Shown piece by piece: positions 43,415 through 51,724 of a stretch of DNA of 64,000 bases (position 1 is its first letter; each line of letters opens with the position of its first letter). Under the pieces are notes generated by a model. That model was given only the letters and a program-made list of their open reading frames with translations, did not search any database and was not told the DNA's origin. The position numbers were made by a program, and so were the translations under genes. Source of the stretch: Roseburia_C amylophila (GTDB taxonomy: Bacteria > Bacillota > Clostridia > Lachnospirales > Lachnospiraceae); the NCBI RefSeq assembly GCF_025567465.1, contig NZ_JAOQKI010000009.1, positions 93,684 through 157,683 on the forward strand, given 5' to 3'.

Positions 43415-43443
43415 ATTTTATCATGTTTATTCTGATAATTCAA
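43415..43443 (-). promoter_or_regulatory. Sigma-A promoter of codY
   Basis: On the minus strand TTGAAT (43438-43443), a 17-base spacer and TAAAAT (43415-43420), about 30 bases upstream of the codY start. It lies in the 76-base gap after topA. Confidence 0.6.
43426..43440. promoter_or_regulatory. Candidate CodY-binding box in the codY promoter
   Basis: The 15 bases match the CodY consensus AATTTTCWGAAAATT at 11 positions and lie inside the -35/-10 spacer of the codY promoter. A second, weaker match (10 of 15) lies at 43387-43401 next to the ribosome site. Both suggest autorepression. Confidence 0.4.
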
Positions 43444-43460
43444 GGATTTGAATTGTACTT

Positions 43461-45551
43461 TTAATTCTTTTCATCCTTTTTTGGTTTTTCCTCTGAAAAG
43501 CCACACTGCTCATTGGAACAGGCAAGCTTATTGCCCTTTTCTACCATATAACTTCCGCACTTCGGACATTTCTCAGATGACGGCTTTGCCCATGACATGA
43601 AATCACATTCCGGATTATTCTCACATCCGTAATATCTTCTGCCCTTCTTGGTTTTACGTAGTACAATATCTTTGCCGCATTTCGGGCAGGCAACACCAAT
43701 CTTCTCAAAATACGGTTTGGTATTACGGCACTCCGGGAATCCAGGACACGCCAAGAATTTACCATGCGGGCCGTATTTAATTACCATATTTCTGCCGCAC
43801 TCTTCACAGATTACATCGGTTACTTCATCTGCTATCTGCACTTTTTCCAGATCTTTTTCTGCCTTCTTTACTGCCTCATCCAAATCCGGATAGAAATTGC
43901 TTACTACTGTCTTCCAGTTTACGGTTCCCTCTTCCACGCTATCCAGCAGCGACTCCATATTAGCGGTAAAATGTTCGTCCACGATACTGGAAAATGCTTC
44001 TGTCATAATGGAATTTACTGCTTCACCAAGCTCGGTAACATAAAGGTTTTTATTTTCCTTAATCACATATCTTCTGGCAAGAATGGTGGTTATGGTCGGA
44101 GAATAGGTACTTGGTCTTCCAATTCCACGTTCCTCCAATGCCTTTACCAAAGATGCCTCGGTATAATGAGCAGGGGGCTGTGTAAAATGCTGTTTTTCAT
44201 CCCATGCATCAAAACTTAATTCTGTATCTTTATCAATGGACTTAAGCATCACATTCTGTGTGCTCTTTTCCTCATCTTCATTGGTGTATACAGACATAAA
44301 TCCTTCAAATACAAGCTTGGATGCTGCTACGGTAAAAAAGTATTTTCCAGCACCGATTTTTACGGATGTTGTCTCATATTTTGCATCACTCATACGGCTT
44401 GCAGTAAAACGGTTCCAGATTAACTGATACAGGCGGAACTGGTCTCTGGATAAAGATTCCTTTACCATTACCGGTGTTCTTGTAATATCAGACGGACGAA
44501 TCGCTTCATGGGCATCCTGAATCTTGTTACTGCTCTTCTTTTCCTCTACATGGGAAGAAACATAATTTTCGCCATACTGCTCTGCAATAAAGCTGCGTGC
44601 CATAGCATCTGCTTCTTCTGAAATACGGACAGAATCTGTTCTCAGGTAAGTAATCAGACCAACCGTTCCGATTCCCTTTACATCCACACCTTCGTATAAC
44701 TGCTGTGCTAAGCGCATGGTTTTCTGTGTGGAGAAATTCAATACCTTGGATGCTTCCTGCTGTAAGGTACTGGTGATAAACGGCTGTGGAGCCTTTTTAT
44801 TACGTTCCCCTTTTTTCACATCTGTTACGGCAAATTTTTCTTTTTCAAGCTCTGCCATAATAGCATCTGCCTGTTCTCTTGAGGTGATATTCATTTTTTC
44901 TTTTGCTGTTCCGTAAAACTTTGCAGTTAACGGTTTCTTCTCACCTTTTACTTTCAGGCTGGCATCTAAGGTCCAGTATTCTTCCGGTATAAATGCATTG
45001 ATTTCACTTTCACGGTCGCAGATCAAACGCAATGCCACAGACTGTACACGTCCTGCACTTAAGCCTCTTTTTACCTTTGCCCATAATAACGGGCTGATCC
45101 GGTAACCCACCATACGGTCTAACATACGGCGCGCCTGCTGGGCATTCACTAAATCCATATCGATGTCTCTCGGTTTTTTTAAAGAAGTTTTTACTGCATT
45201 CTTGGTAATCTCATTGAAACTAATCCGGTAAACCTTTTTATCAGAATTTGCCAGATTCAGTGCCTGATATAAATGCCAGGAAATTGCCTCTCCCTCACGG
45301 TCCGGGTCAGTTGCAAGATAAATGACATCTGCTTTTTTCACTTCTTTTCTTAATTTTGCAAGTACATCACCTTTTCCCCGGATGGTAATATACTTTGGTT
45401 CAAATCCGTGTTCTGCATCAAAGCCTAATGTACTCTTCGGTAAATCTCTCACATGTCCATTGGATGCATCCACTTCATAATTCTTCCCCAGAAACTTTTT
45501 AATTGTTTTAACTTTTGCCGGTGACTCAACAATAACAAGATATTTAGCCAT
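43461..45551 (-). CDS. topA: DNA topoisomerase I
   Basis: Type IA topoisomerase that relaxes negative supercoils. The Toprim domain is at the N terminus (YLVIVESPAKVKTIKKFLG), and the active-site Tyr is in GLITYLRTDSVRIS. The 696-residue chain ends with three C4 zinc ribbons: CEECGRNM with CPGFPEC, CPKCGKDI with CENNPEC, CPKCGSYM with CSNEQC. It follows dprA by 34 bases, as in B. subtilis. Confidence 0.98.
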   Translation of the reverse strand: MAKYLVIVESPAKVKTIKKFLGKNYEVDASNGHVRDLPKSTLGFDAEHGFEPKYITIRGKGDVLAKLRKEVKKADVIYLATDPDREGEAISWHLYQALNLANSDKKVYRISFNEITKNAVKTSLKKPRDIDMDLVNAQQARRMLDRMVGYRISPLLWAKVKRGLSAGRVQSVALRLICDRESEINAFIPEEYWTLDASLKVKGEKKPLTAKFYGTAKEKMNITSREQADAIMAELEKEKFAVTDVKKGERNKKAPQPFITSTLQQEASKVLNFSTQKTMRLAQQLYEGVDVKGIGTVGLITYLRTDSVRISEEADAMARSFIAEQYGENYVSSHVEEKKSSNKIQDAHEAIRPSDITRTPVMVKESLSRDQFRLYQLIWNRFTASRMSDAKYETTSVKIGAGKYFFTVAASKLVFEGFMSVYTNEDEEKSTQNVMLKSIDKDTELSFDAWDEKQHFTQPPAHYTEASLVKALEERGIGRPSTYSPTITTILARRYVIKENKNLYVTELGEAVNSIMTEAFSSIVDEHFTANMESLLDSVEEGTVNWKTVVSNFYPDLDEAVKKAEKDLEKVQIADEVTDVICEECGRNMVIKYGPHGKFLACPGFPECRNTKPYFEKIGVACPKCGKDIVLRKTKKGRRYYGCENNPECDFMSWAKPSSEKCPKCGSYMVEKGNKLACSNEQCGFSEEKPKKDEKN

Positions 45552-45585
45552 AACCCTGCTCCTTTATTTTGTTCTCTCTATACGG

Positions 45586-46680
45586 TTATTCATGCATTTT
45601 TATATAATAATTCTTATATACTTCTTTGATAAAACCTGCATTTTCCAGCGTCAGCAGTATCTCACACATCCGGTCTACCGGTAGCTTTGTTTCTTCCAAA
45701 ATCTGCTGGGCACTTTTCGGTTGCAAATCGAGAACACTATACACCACCCCTTCATCTTTTTCAAGTACCTTTTTTGAAAAAGCATTGGAAACTACTATAT
45801 TGGCAAGATCAATTTCAAGATCCTTAAACCATTCCTCCGGAGACACTATGATGCCAGCCCCCTGCCGTATCAGGCGGTTACAGCCTCCACTTAACACATC
45901 TCCAACACGCCCCGGAAGTGCATAAATATCTTTTCCCTGCTCTAAGGCAAAGTCTGCCGTAATCAATGAACCACTCCGCTCCTTTGCTTCTATTACAACT
46001 ACCACATCTGAAAACCCGCTGATTAACCGGTTCCGTTGTGGGAACAACTTTCCCAAAGGTTTTGTCTGCGGCATATATTCAGATAGAATTCCGCCTTTTT
46101 GTGTCATGGTCTGATAAAGACTCTGATTCTGTCTGGGATAACAGTAATCTGCCCCGCATCCCATAACAGCATAAGTTTCTCCCTCTGCCGCCATGGCACC
46201 ACTGTGGGCTGCTCCATCAATTCCTGCTGCCAGTCCACTGATTATAATGCAGCCTGCTTTTACTGCCAGTTCCGCCAGATGTTTTGCATAGTAACGACCG
46301 TATTCACTGCATCTTCTTGCTCCCACAATAGCAATACTTTTCTTATCTTCCGGTGGCAGACTGCCCTTATAAAAAATTCCATAAGGTGGCTTATTGATAT
46401 ATAAAAGACGTTTCGGATAGTTTTCATCCTCTCTTGTTACAAGATACAGTCCGCTTCTTTTTAAATTCTCCCATGCTTCTTCTAAGTTCCATGCTTTTTT
46501 ATAGGTAAGAACAGACTTCACATCTGCTTCAGTAATGCCCGAAATCTGCATTAATTCCTTTTCTGACATGTCATATAAGGCTCTTGCACTTCCGGCAAAA
46601 CGAAACAGTTTTTCCACTTTTCCGGTTCCAATGTTTTCTGCCATCTGTGCCATACACGCCAGCCAGTATTTATATTTCAT
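45586..46680 (-). CDS. dprA: DNA-processing protein DprA
   Basis: Loads RecA on incoming single-stranded DNA during transformation. The 364-residue protein has an N-terminal helix-hairpin-helix-like part (ISGITEADV), the Rossmann core (IAIVGARRCSEYGRYYAKHL, ISGLAAGIDGAAHSGAM, ERSGSLITADFALEQGKDIY) and a C-terminal winged-helix segment (about 300-360). It follows comM by 5 bases. Confidence 0.95.
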   Translation of the reverse strand: MKYKYWLACMAQMAENIGTGKVEKLFRFAGSARALYDMSEKELMQISGITEADVKSVLTYKKAWNLEEAWENLKRSGLYLVTREDENYPKRLLYINKPPYGIFYKGSLPPEDKKSIAIVGARRCSEYGRYYAKHLAELAVKAGCIIISGLAAGIDGAAHSGAMAAEGETYAVMGCGADYCYPRQNQSLYQTMTQKGGILSEYMPQTKPLGKLFPQRNRLISGFSDVVVVIEAKERSGSLITADFALEQGKDIYALPGRVGDVLSGGCNRLIRQGAGIIVSPEEWFKDLEIDLANIVVSNAFSKKVLEKDEGVVYSVLDLQPKSAQQILEETKLPVDRMCEILLTLENAGFIKEVYKNYYIKMHE

Positions 46681-46685
46681 TCCAT

Positions 46686-48224
46686 TTATCCCTCCCAGAA
46701 TTTCTTATCTACATTCCGATAACAGACCGCCTCACTTAAATGTCTGGTTAGGATTTCATCTGAACCGTCCATATCTGCAATGGTTCTCGCCACCCGCAAA
46801 ATTCTATGATAAGATCTGGCTGTCAATTCCAGCTTCTGATAAATGCTTTCCATATACTGTTTTTGTTTTGTCGATAATCTGCAATATTTTGTCAGTAATG
46901 CCGCCGGAATTCTACTGTTATAACGAATATTAGTTCCAGCAAACCTTTGCTGCTGCCGCTCCATAGCTGCAACCACCCTTTTTCTGATTTCTGCCGAAGT
47001 CTCCTGATGCGGATTTTCTTTAATTAAATCCTGATATTCCACACGCTTTGTCTCTACACAGATATCAATTCTGTCCAATAAAGGCTGACTGATTTTCTTT
47101 AAATACTGTTCCACCATTCCTTTCGTGCAATGACAGCGGTTCAAATCCGGATAATATCCACACCGGCAGGGATTCATGGCAGCCACCAGCATAAAATCCG
47201 ACGGAAATTCATAATTTCCGGCAAGCCTTGCAAGCTTTACACAGTGTTCTTCCATAGGCTGTCTTAAAATTTCCAAAGTTTCCCGCCGGAACTCCGCCAG
47301 CTCATCTAAAAAGAGTACACCATGGTGGGCGAGACTGATTTCTCCCGGTCCCGGAACCATTCCACCACCTGCCAGTCCCTGTGGTGTTATGGTATGATGT
47401 GGATTACGGAAAGGACGTTCTGCCATCCATGCTTCACTTTCCGTCAAAAGTCCCCTTACACTGTATATTTTTGTTACCTCCAGGGCCTCCTCTTCTGTCA
47501 TCTCCGGTAAAATACCCGGAATTCTCCTTGCAATCATTGTCTTTCCTGCGCCCGGTGGTCCAATCATCAGGAGATTATGTCTGCCGCTTACCGCAATCTC
47601 ACAGGCTCTTTTCACAAACTGTTGTCCATTAATTTCTGAAAAATCCGGTACTTCTTTTCTCTTAACCTTTTTCTCATGCCCGATTTCTTCTTTCTCAGGC
47701 TCCCAGAATTTAATTTCATCATTAAAGCCTTTTATCACTTCTTCCAGTGTGTTTACACCAAACAGACGGATTCCTTTTACCAATGCAGCTTCTTTGGCAT
47801 TTTCCACCGGCACCATACAGGCGTCCATCCGCTCCTGTGCAGCCTTTGTCACGATGGGCAATACTCCATGAATCGGTTTTATTCTTCCATCCAGTCCTAC
47901 TTCTCCTACAATCAGAAGCTGTTCCAGCCTGTCTTTCGGAATAATCCCCATTGCTGCAAGCACTGCCACTGCTACCGGCAAATCAAAGGACGAACCGCAT
48001 TTTCTTACATATGCCGGCGAGAGATTAATCGTAATCCGTTTTGGTGGGAGACGGTATCCACAATTTTTAAGGGCTGTCCGCACCCGCTCTCTTGCCTCCC
48101 GCACTTCTGCCGACAAAAATCCTACCATTTCAAACACTGGCATACCATCCGTCACATCTGCTTCCACGCGGATAGGAATGCTCTCAATGCCACGCACGAT
48201 TGCCGTTGATACAATACTGTACAT
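46686..48224 (-). CDS. comM: ComM/YifB-type Mg-chelatase-like AAA+ ATPase
   Basis: AAA+ protein of the ComM/YifB family; ComM is a hexameric helicase that aids branch migration in natural transformation. In 512 residues: an N-terminal Lon-like domain (about 1-165), Walker A MIGPPGAGKTMIARRIPG, Walker B GVLFLDELAEFRRE, and a C-terminal Mg-chelatase domain. A CxCGYYPDLNRCHC zinc-like cluster lies after the ATPase core. It starts the comM-dprA-topA run. Confidence 0.92.
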   Translation of the reverse strand: MYSIVSTAIVRGIESIPIRVEADVTDGMPVFEMVGFLSAEVREARERVRTALKNCGYRLPPKRITINLSPAYVRKCGSSFDLPVAVAVLAAMGIIPKDRLEQLLIVGEVGLDGRIKPIHGVLPIVTKAAQERMDACMVPVENAKEAALVKGIRLFGVNTLEEVIKGFNDEIKFWEPEKEEIGHEKKVKRKEVPDFSEINGQQFVKRACEIAVSGRHNLLMIGPPGAGKTMIARRIPGILPEMTEEEALEVTKIYSVRGLLTESEAWMAERPFRNPHHTITPQGLAGGGMVPGPGEISLAHHGVLFLDELAEFRRETLEILRQPMEEHCVKLARLAGNYEFPSDFMLVAAMNPCRCGYYPDLNRCHCTKGMVEQYLKKISQPLLDRIDICVETKRVEYQDLIKENPHQETSAEIRKRVVAAMERQQQRFAGTNIRYNSRIPAALLTKYCRLSTKQKQYMESIYQKLELTARSYHRILRVARTIADMDGSDEILTRHLSEAVCYRNVDKKFWEG

Positions 48225-48373
48225 TAAATTTCACCTTTCTGTTTTGCAATTATTCTGTTTTTTGTAATTATTTCATTTTCTCTGTTCATTTTGTTTGTCC
48301 GGGATTTTTCTGCAGAAGAACTCTGCAATTTACATGAGCAGCCCCAAGATGGGTTATTCATCATTTATTTCGA

Positions 48374-48409
48374 TAAAAAAGATGGACTCATCATATCATG
48401 AAATCCATC
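48374..48409 (-). terminator. Rho-independent terminator of sigK
   Basis: On the minus strand GATGGA and TCCATC pair, with an inner TCAT/ATGA helix, then TTTTTT. It lies about 35 bases after the sigK stop. The remaining gap to comM (48225-48373) holds a 6-bp TGCAGA/TCTGCA hairpin near 48311-48327 and no clear promoter. Confidence 0.75.
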
Positions 48410-48443
48410 CTTTTCAAATACCAATTTAACACATTATAAAAAT

Positions 48444-49079
48444 TTAATAATTGTAACCTTTTTCAAAATAAGCTTTCAGCTTCTCCAATGCCCTTTTTTC
48501 AATTCGTGAAACATAGGATCTCGAGATATTTAAACTTTTTGCAATCTCCTTTTGTGTCACCGGACAGTCCGTTTTTAAACCATAGCGCAGGTTTATGATA
48601 ATCTGTTCCCGCCTGTTTAGAACCCGGGGCAGTATTTCATATAATGTCTTCACATTTCTGTCATACTCCATCTGCTCCACCACATCCGGTTCGTTATGCT
48701 CTACAATATCCAGTAAATGTATCTGGTTTCCCTCTTTATCTGTTCCGATTGGCTCATAAAGAGACACTTCCCTGGCAATTTTACGCTTACTGCGCAGATA
48801 CATCAGAAGTTCATTTTCGATGCATCTCGCTGCATAAGTTGCCAGCTTATTTCCTTTTTCTACCCGGAAGGTATCGATTGCTTTAATCAATCCAATGGTT
48901 CCAATCGATATCAGATCTTCCATATCCTCTTCCACATTCTGATATTTTTTTACCACATGTGCTACCAGACGCATATTATGTTCTATCAGAATATGTTTTG
49001 CTTCAAGGCTGCCTTCCCCAAGCTGCTTTAAATATTGCTTCTCTTCCTGTATAGTCAATGGAGATAAAAATGTTTTCAA
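48444..49079 (-). CDS. sigK: Sporulation sigma factor SigK, without a pro-sequence
   Basis: Late mother-cell sigma factor. The 211-residue chain matches SigK closely: LTIQEEKQYLKQL, LIEHNMRLVAHVVKKY, DLISIGTIGLIKAID, LATYAARCIENELLMYLRSK, SLYEPIGTDKEGN and SISRSYVSRIEKRALEKLK at region 4. It is a single uninterrupted gene. It starts at a TTG with an AAGGGTG site 5 bases upstream; the codons further upstream are charged and not hydrophobic, so the membrane-targeting pro-sequence of B. subtilis SigK is absent, as in Clostridioides difficile. Confidence 0.93.
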   Translation of the reverse strand: MKTFLSPLTIQEEKQYLKQLGEGSLEAKHILIEHNMRLVAHVVKKYQNVEEDMEDLISIGTIGLIKAIDTFRVEKGNKLATYAARCIENELLMYLRSKRKIAREVSLYEPIGTDKEGNQIHLLDIVEHNEPDVVEQMEYDRNVKTLYEILPRVLNRREQIIINLRYGLKTDCPVTQKEIAKSLNISRSYVSRIEKRALEKLKAYFEKGYNY

Positions 49080-49107
49080 TACAGCACCCTTAAAAAGCGA
49101 TTTATTA

Positions 49108-49135
49108 TATTCTATGCGTCTGCCAGGTTCTTCGT
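49108..49135 (-). promoter_or_regulatory. Candidate mother-cell sigma promoter of sigK
   Basis: On the minus strand CATAGAATA (49108-49116) matches the SigK/SigE -10 pattern CATAnnnTA. An AC dinucleotide (the short SigK -35) lies 17 bases upstream, one more than ideal. A TATAAT overlaps the -10, so a sigma-A reading is also possible. Confidence 0.3.
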
Positions 49136-49199
49136 GCCTTTCCTCCTTTTTTTATCTCTATCCTTTTCTTCTGTGTCTTTTTCCTTTATAATTATCCTT

Positions 49200-50168
49200 A
49201 TGAAGCGAATATTAGACTATACCATAACAAATGAATACAAAAACTATACGATAAGAGAATTTCTTACGGAAAAAGGATACCCGAAAGGGCTCCGGGCACA
49301 TCTTTTCCGCACCAAAGATGTTCTTTTCCGAAACGGTGATACCGGGCACAGCAGTGACCGGCTGAAGGTTTCTGATAAATTAAAGATTATTTTAGAAGAA
49401 TCTATGCCAAAAAGCTATCCCGCACCGGAAAACATTCCCCTTTCCATCCTCTATGAAGACGAAGATATTCTCGTTATCAATAAACCGGCACATATGCCTG
49501 TCCACCCATCCATGACACATTACGAGCATACCCTCTCCAATGCTGTCTTTTATTATCTGGGCAGCAAAAACGAAGCCGGTCCTTTCCGCTGCATCAACCG
49601 GCTGGATAAGGATACTACCGGCATCACAATCCTTGCAAAAAACAGTCTCAGTGGCGGTATCTTAGGCAGACAGATGAATGAACGGAAAATCCACCGCACC
49701 TATCTTGCCATTGTCCGTGGTATTACCCCGGAATCCGGTACCATTACTGCGCCAATCGGCAGAAAGGAAGGTTCTGTATTAGAGCGTCAGGTAGATTTTG
49801 GGCAAGGTGAATACGCCTGCACCCATTACCGCAGACTAGCTGTGAAAGAAATTTTTCCAAAAAATACTTTTTCAAGGGAGCCTCTTTCACCGGATGCACT
49901 CTCCCTTATTGCTTTGCGGCTTGACACCGGCAGAACCCACCAGATTCGTGTCCATATGAGCTACCTCGGCTACCCTTTAATTGGAGATTTCCTTTATAAC
50001 CCGGATTTTTCCCTGACAAAAAGGCAGGCTCTTCATGCCTGCCAGTTAAAATTCGAACATCCAATCACAAAGGAACAGCTCTGCTTTACGGCTCCACTTC
50101 CTGCCGATATGCAAATGCTGTTCCCTGAATTTCATGTTCCAGATTTGGACAATCTATTTTCGGATTAA
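49200..50168 (+). CDS. RluA-family pseudouridine synthase
   Basis: Makes pseudouridine in rRNA or tRNA. The chain has an S4-like N-terminal part and the RluA catalytic motif HPSMTHYEHTLSNAV followed by CINRLDKDTTGITIL, where the Asp of RLDKDTTG is catalytic; LDTGRTHQIRVHMSYLGYPLIGD is the C-terminal family block. The open frame starts at 49134, but its first 22 residues are a low-complexity Ser/Phe/Leu stretch encoded by a T/C-rich leader; the ATG at 49200 gives MKRILDYTITNEYK. No ribosome site precedes it. It is divergent from sigK and ends in a 4-base overlap with trpS. The exact target (RluC, RluD or RluA) is not visible. Confidence 0.85.
   Translation: MKRILDYTITNEYKNYTIREFLTEKGYPKGLRAHLFRTKDVLFRNGDTGHSSDRLKVSDKLKIILEESMPKSYPAPENIPLSILYEDEDILVINKPAHMPVHPSMTHYEHTLSNAVFYYLGSKNEAGPFRCINRLDKDTTGITILAKNSLSGGILGRQMNERKIHRTYLAIVRGITPESGTITAPIGRKEGSVLERQVDFGQGEYACTHYRRLAVKEIFPKNTFSREPLSPDALSLIALRLDTGRTHQIRVHMSYLGYPLIGDFLYNPDFSLTKRQALHACQLKFEHPITKEQLCFTAPLPADMQMLFPEFHVPDLDNLFSD
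50018..50043 (-). terminator. trpS terminator inside the convergent pseudouridine synthase gene
   Basis: On the minus strand GGCAGGC and GCCTGCC form a 7-bp stem with a 7-base loop, then TTTTT. It lies about 120 bases past the trpS stop, antisense to codons of the plus-strand gene. Confidence 0.65.
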
Positions 50169-51169
50169 CGGATTCTTTCGGTAAGTCCGACTTTCTTCTG
50201 CACCTTACGCAAGGTCTTATTAGAATAATAAGCTGCTTTTTCGTCATTCATTTTAATCATGCTGTCAAGATAGGTCTTGTCTGCCATCAGTTCCCCATAA
50301 CGTTTCTGCAATGGCTCTAACTCTGCAGCAACTGCTTCTCCTACTGCCAGTTTGAAATCACCGTAGCCTTTTCCGTCAAATTCTTTTTCAGTTTCTTCTC
50401 TTGTCTTACCGGTTACACAACCATAAATATCAATCAGATTACTAATGCCCGGTTTATCTTCACGATATACAATTTCACTGCCGGAGTCGGTTACTGCACG
50501 TTTAAATTTGCGGATAACGGTATCTTTATCATCTAAAAGGCGGATAGTTGCATTCGGATTCTCATCGGACTTTGACATCTTTTTCTCCGGCTCCTGCAGA
50601 CTCATAATCTTTGCACCTGCTTTTCCGATATATGCCTCCGGAATTGTAAATACATCTCCGTAAATAGCATTAAAACGCTGTGCAATGTCTCTGGTAATCT
50701 CAAGATGCTGCTTCTGGTCTACTCCAACCGGAACCACATCTGCCTGATACAATAAAATATCAGCCGCCATTAATACCGGATAGGTATAAAGACCTGCATT
50801 GATATTATCTGCATGCTTTGCAGCCTTGTCCTTAAACTGTGTCATACGGTTTAACTCTCCCATATAAGTAAAGCAGCCTAATATCCAGCTTAATTCTGCA
50901 TGTCCGGATACATGGGACTGATAATAAATACAGTTTTTCTCCGGGTCTAATCCTGCCGCTACATATAATGCATAAAGAGAACGAGCATTTTTGCGGAACT
51001 CTGCCGGCACCTGTCTTAAGGTAAGGGAATGTAAATCCATAACACCATAGATACATTCATATTCATCTGTAAGATTTACCCAGTTTTTCAATGCTCCCAA
51101 ATAATTTCCAAGGGTAAGGGTTCCTGTTGCCTGCATTCCACTATATAAAATCTTCTTTCCGTCTAACAT
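50165..51169 (-). CDS. trpS: Tryptophanyl-tRNA synthetase
   Basis: Charges tRNA-Trp. The 334-residue class Ic enzyme has the HIGH-equivalent TLGNYLGAL near residue 19, the conserved VDQKQHLEITRDIAQRFN block and the KMSKS motif in EKKMSKSDENPNATI. The stop codon overlaps that of the convergent gene. It follows the DUF5662 gene with no gap, so no T-box leader is present and it is expressed as the third gene of a unit. Confidence 0.97.
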   Translation of the reverse strand: MLDGKKILYSGMQATGTLTLGNYLGALKNWVNLTDEYECIYGVMDLHSLTLRQVPAEFRKNARSLYALYVAAGLDPEKNCIYYQSHVSGHAELSWILGCFTYMGELNRMTQFKDKAAKHADNINAGLYTYPVLMAADILLYQADVVPVGVDQKQHLEITRDIAQRFNAIYGDVFTIPEAYIGKAGAKIMSLQEPEKKMSKSDENPNATIRLLDDKDTVIRKFKRAVTDSGSEIVYREDKPGISNLIDIYGCVTGKTREETEKEFDGKGYGDFKLAVGEAVAAELEPLQKRYGELMADKTYLDSMIKMNDEKAAYYSNKTLRKVQKKVGLTERIR

Positions 51170-51718
51170 TTATTTATCCTTCTTTCTTTTATTTTTCAAT
51201 ACTTCATATCGAATATATGCATAAGTCTCTTCTTCGCCGCATTCTGCCAGCATATGAAGAAGGCACTCTAAAAGTTCTCTTGATTCCTCATGAATAATAT
51301 GATACTGCTTTCCATGTTCGTAATAAGCCAGAGGACTTTCGTCGGTATATTTTTCTCTCTGGTAATTCCTGCTTGCTGCCACCCGGTCAATAAACATCTC
51401 AACAACATATTTTGTTGGCATCTTCATTCCAGTAATTCCAGTGCATTTATCCGGTCCGTAATCAATCCAGTATTCCATATGATGCTTGTTTCTGCCCTTA
51501 TGGTGCAGCCAGGCTGCGGAATACCCCTTATCCTCACGTTCGGCATTGTTGGGACTCATATTTCCCTGAAAATACTTACAGCCCACTAAAAATTCCGTTG
51601 GTGAATATTTCGACAAATCATGCAATAAACCCTGGCGGTAAAGTCCTACTTTAAAACAGCCTTTCATGACCAACATCTTGTGATGATTAATTGTGCAAAA
51701 ATGTTTCCATGCTTTCAT
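51170..51718 (-). CDS. DUF5662 protein with clustered His residues
   Basis: A 182-residue soluble protein of the DUF5662 type. It is rich in His: ITH-like INHHKMLVM at the start, GLLHDLSKYSPTEF with an HD pair, AAWLHHKGRNKHHMEYW and YEHGKQYHIIHEE. The spacing of HD and HH motifs recalls HD-type metal phosphohydrolases, but this is inference. It lies 6 bases after the GH13-like gene and directly before trpS. No function known. Confidence 0.75.
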   Translation of the reverse strand: MKAWKHFCTINHHKMLVMKGCFKVGLYRQGLLHDLSKYSPTEFLVGCKYFQGNMSPNNAEREDKGYSAAWLHHKGRNKHHMEYWIDYGPDKCTGITGMKMPTKYVVEMFIDRVAASRNYQREKYTDESPLAYYEHGKQYHIIHEESRELLECLLHMLAECGEEETYAYIRYEVLKNKRKKDK

Positions 51719-51724
51719 CTTACT

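Noticed and set aside
49134..49199. Signal peptide on the pseudouridine synthase
   Set aside because: The hydrophobic Ser/Phe/Leu stretch comes from a T/C-rich leader upstream of the likely ATG at 49200; the enzyme is cytoplasmic.
50214..50240. Plus-strand terminator for the pseudouridine synthase gene inside trpS
   Set aside because: Only an AT-rich 7-bp stem with an interrupted T run; too weak to call.
51719..51724. T-box or tRNA-responsive leader for trpS
   Set aside because: trpS directly follows the DUF5662 gene, and there are only 6 bases between that gene and the GH13-like gene; there is no room for a T-box.
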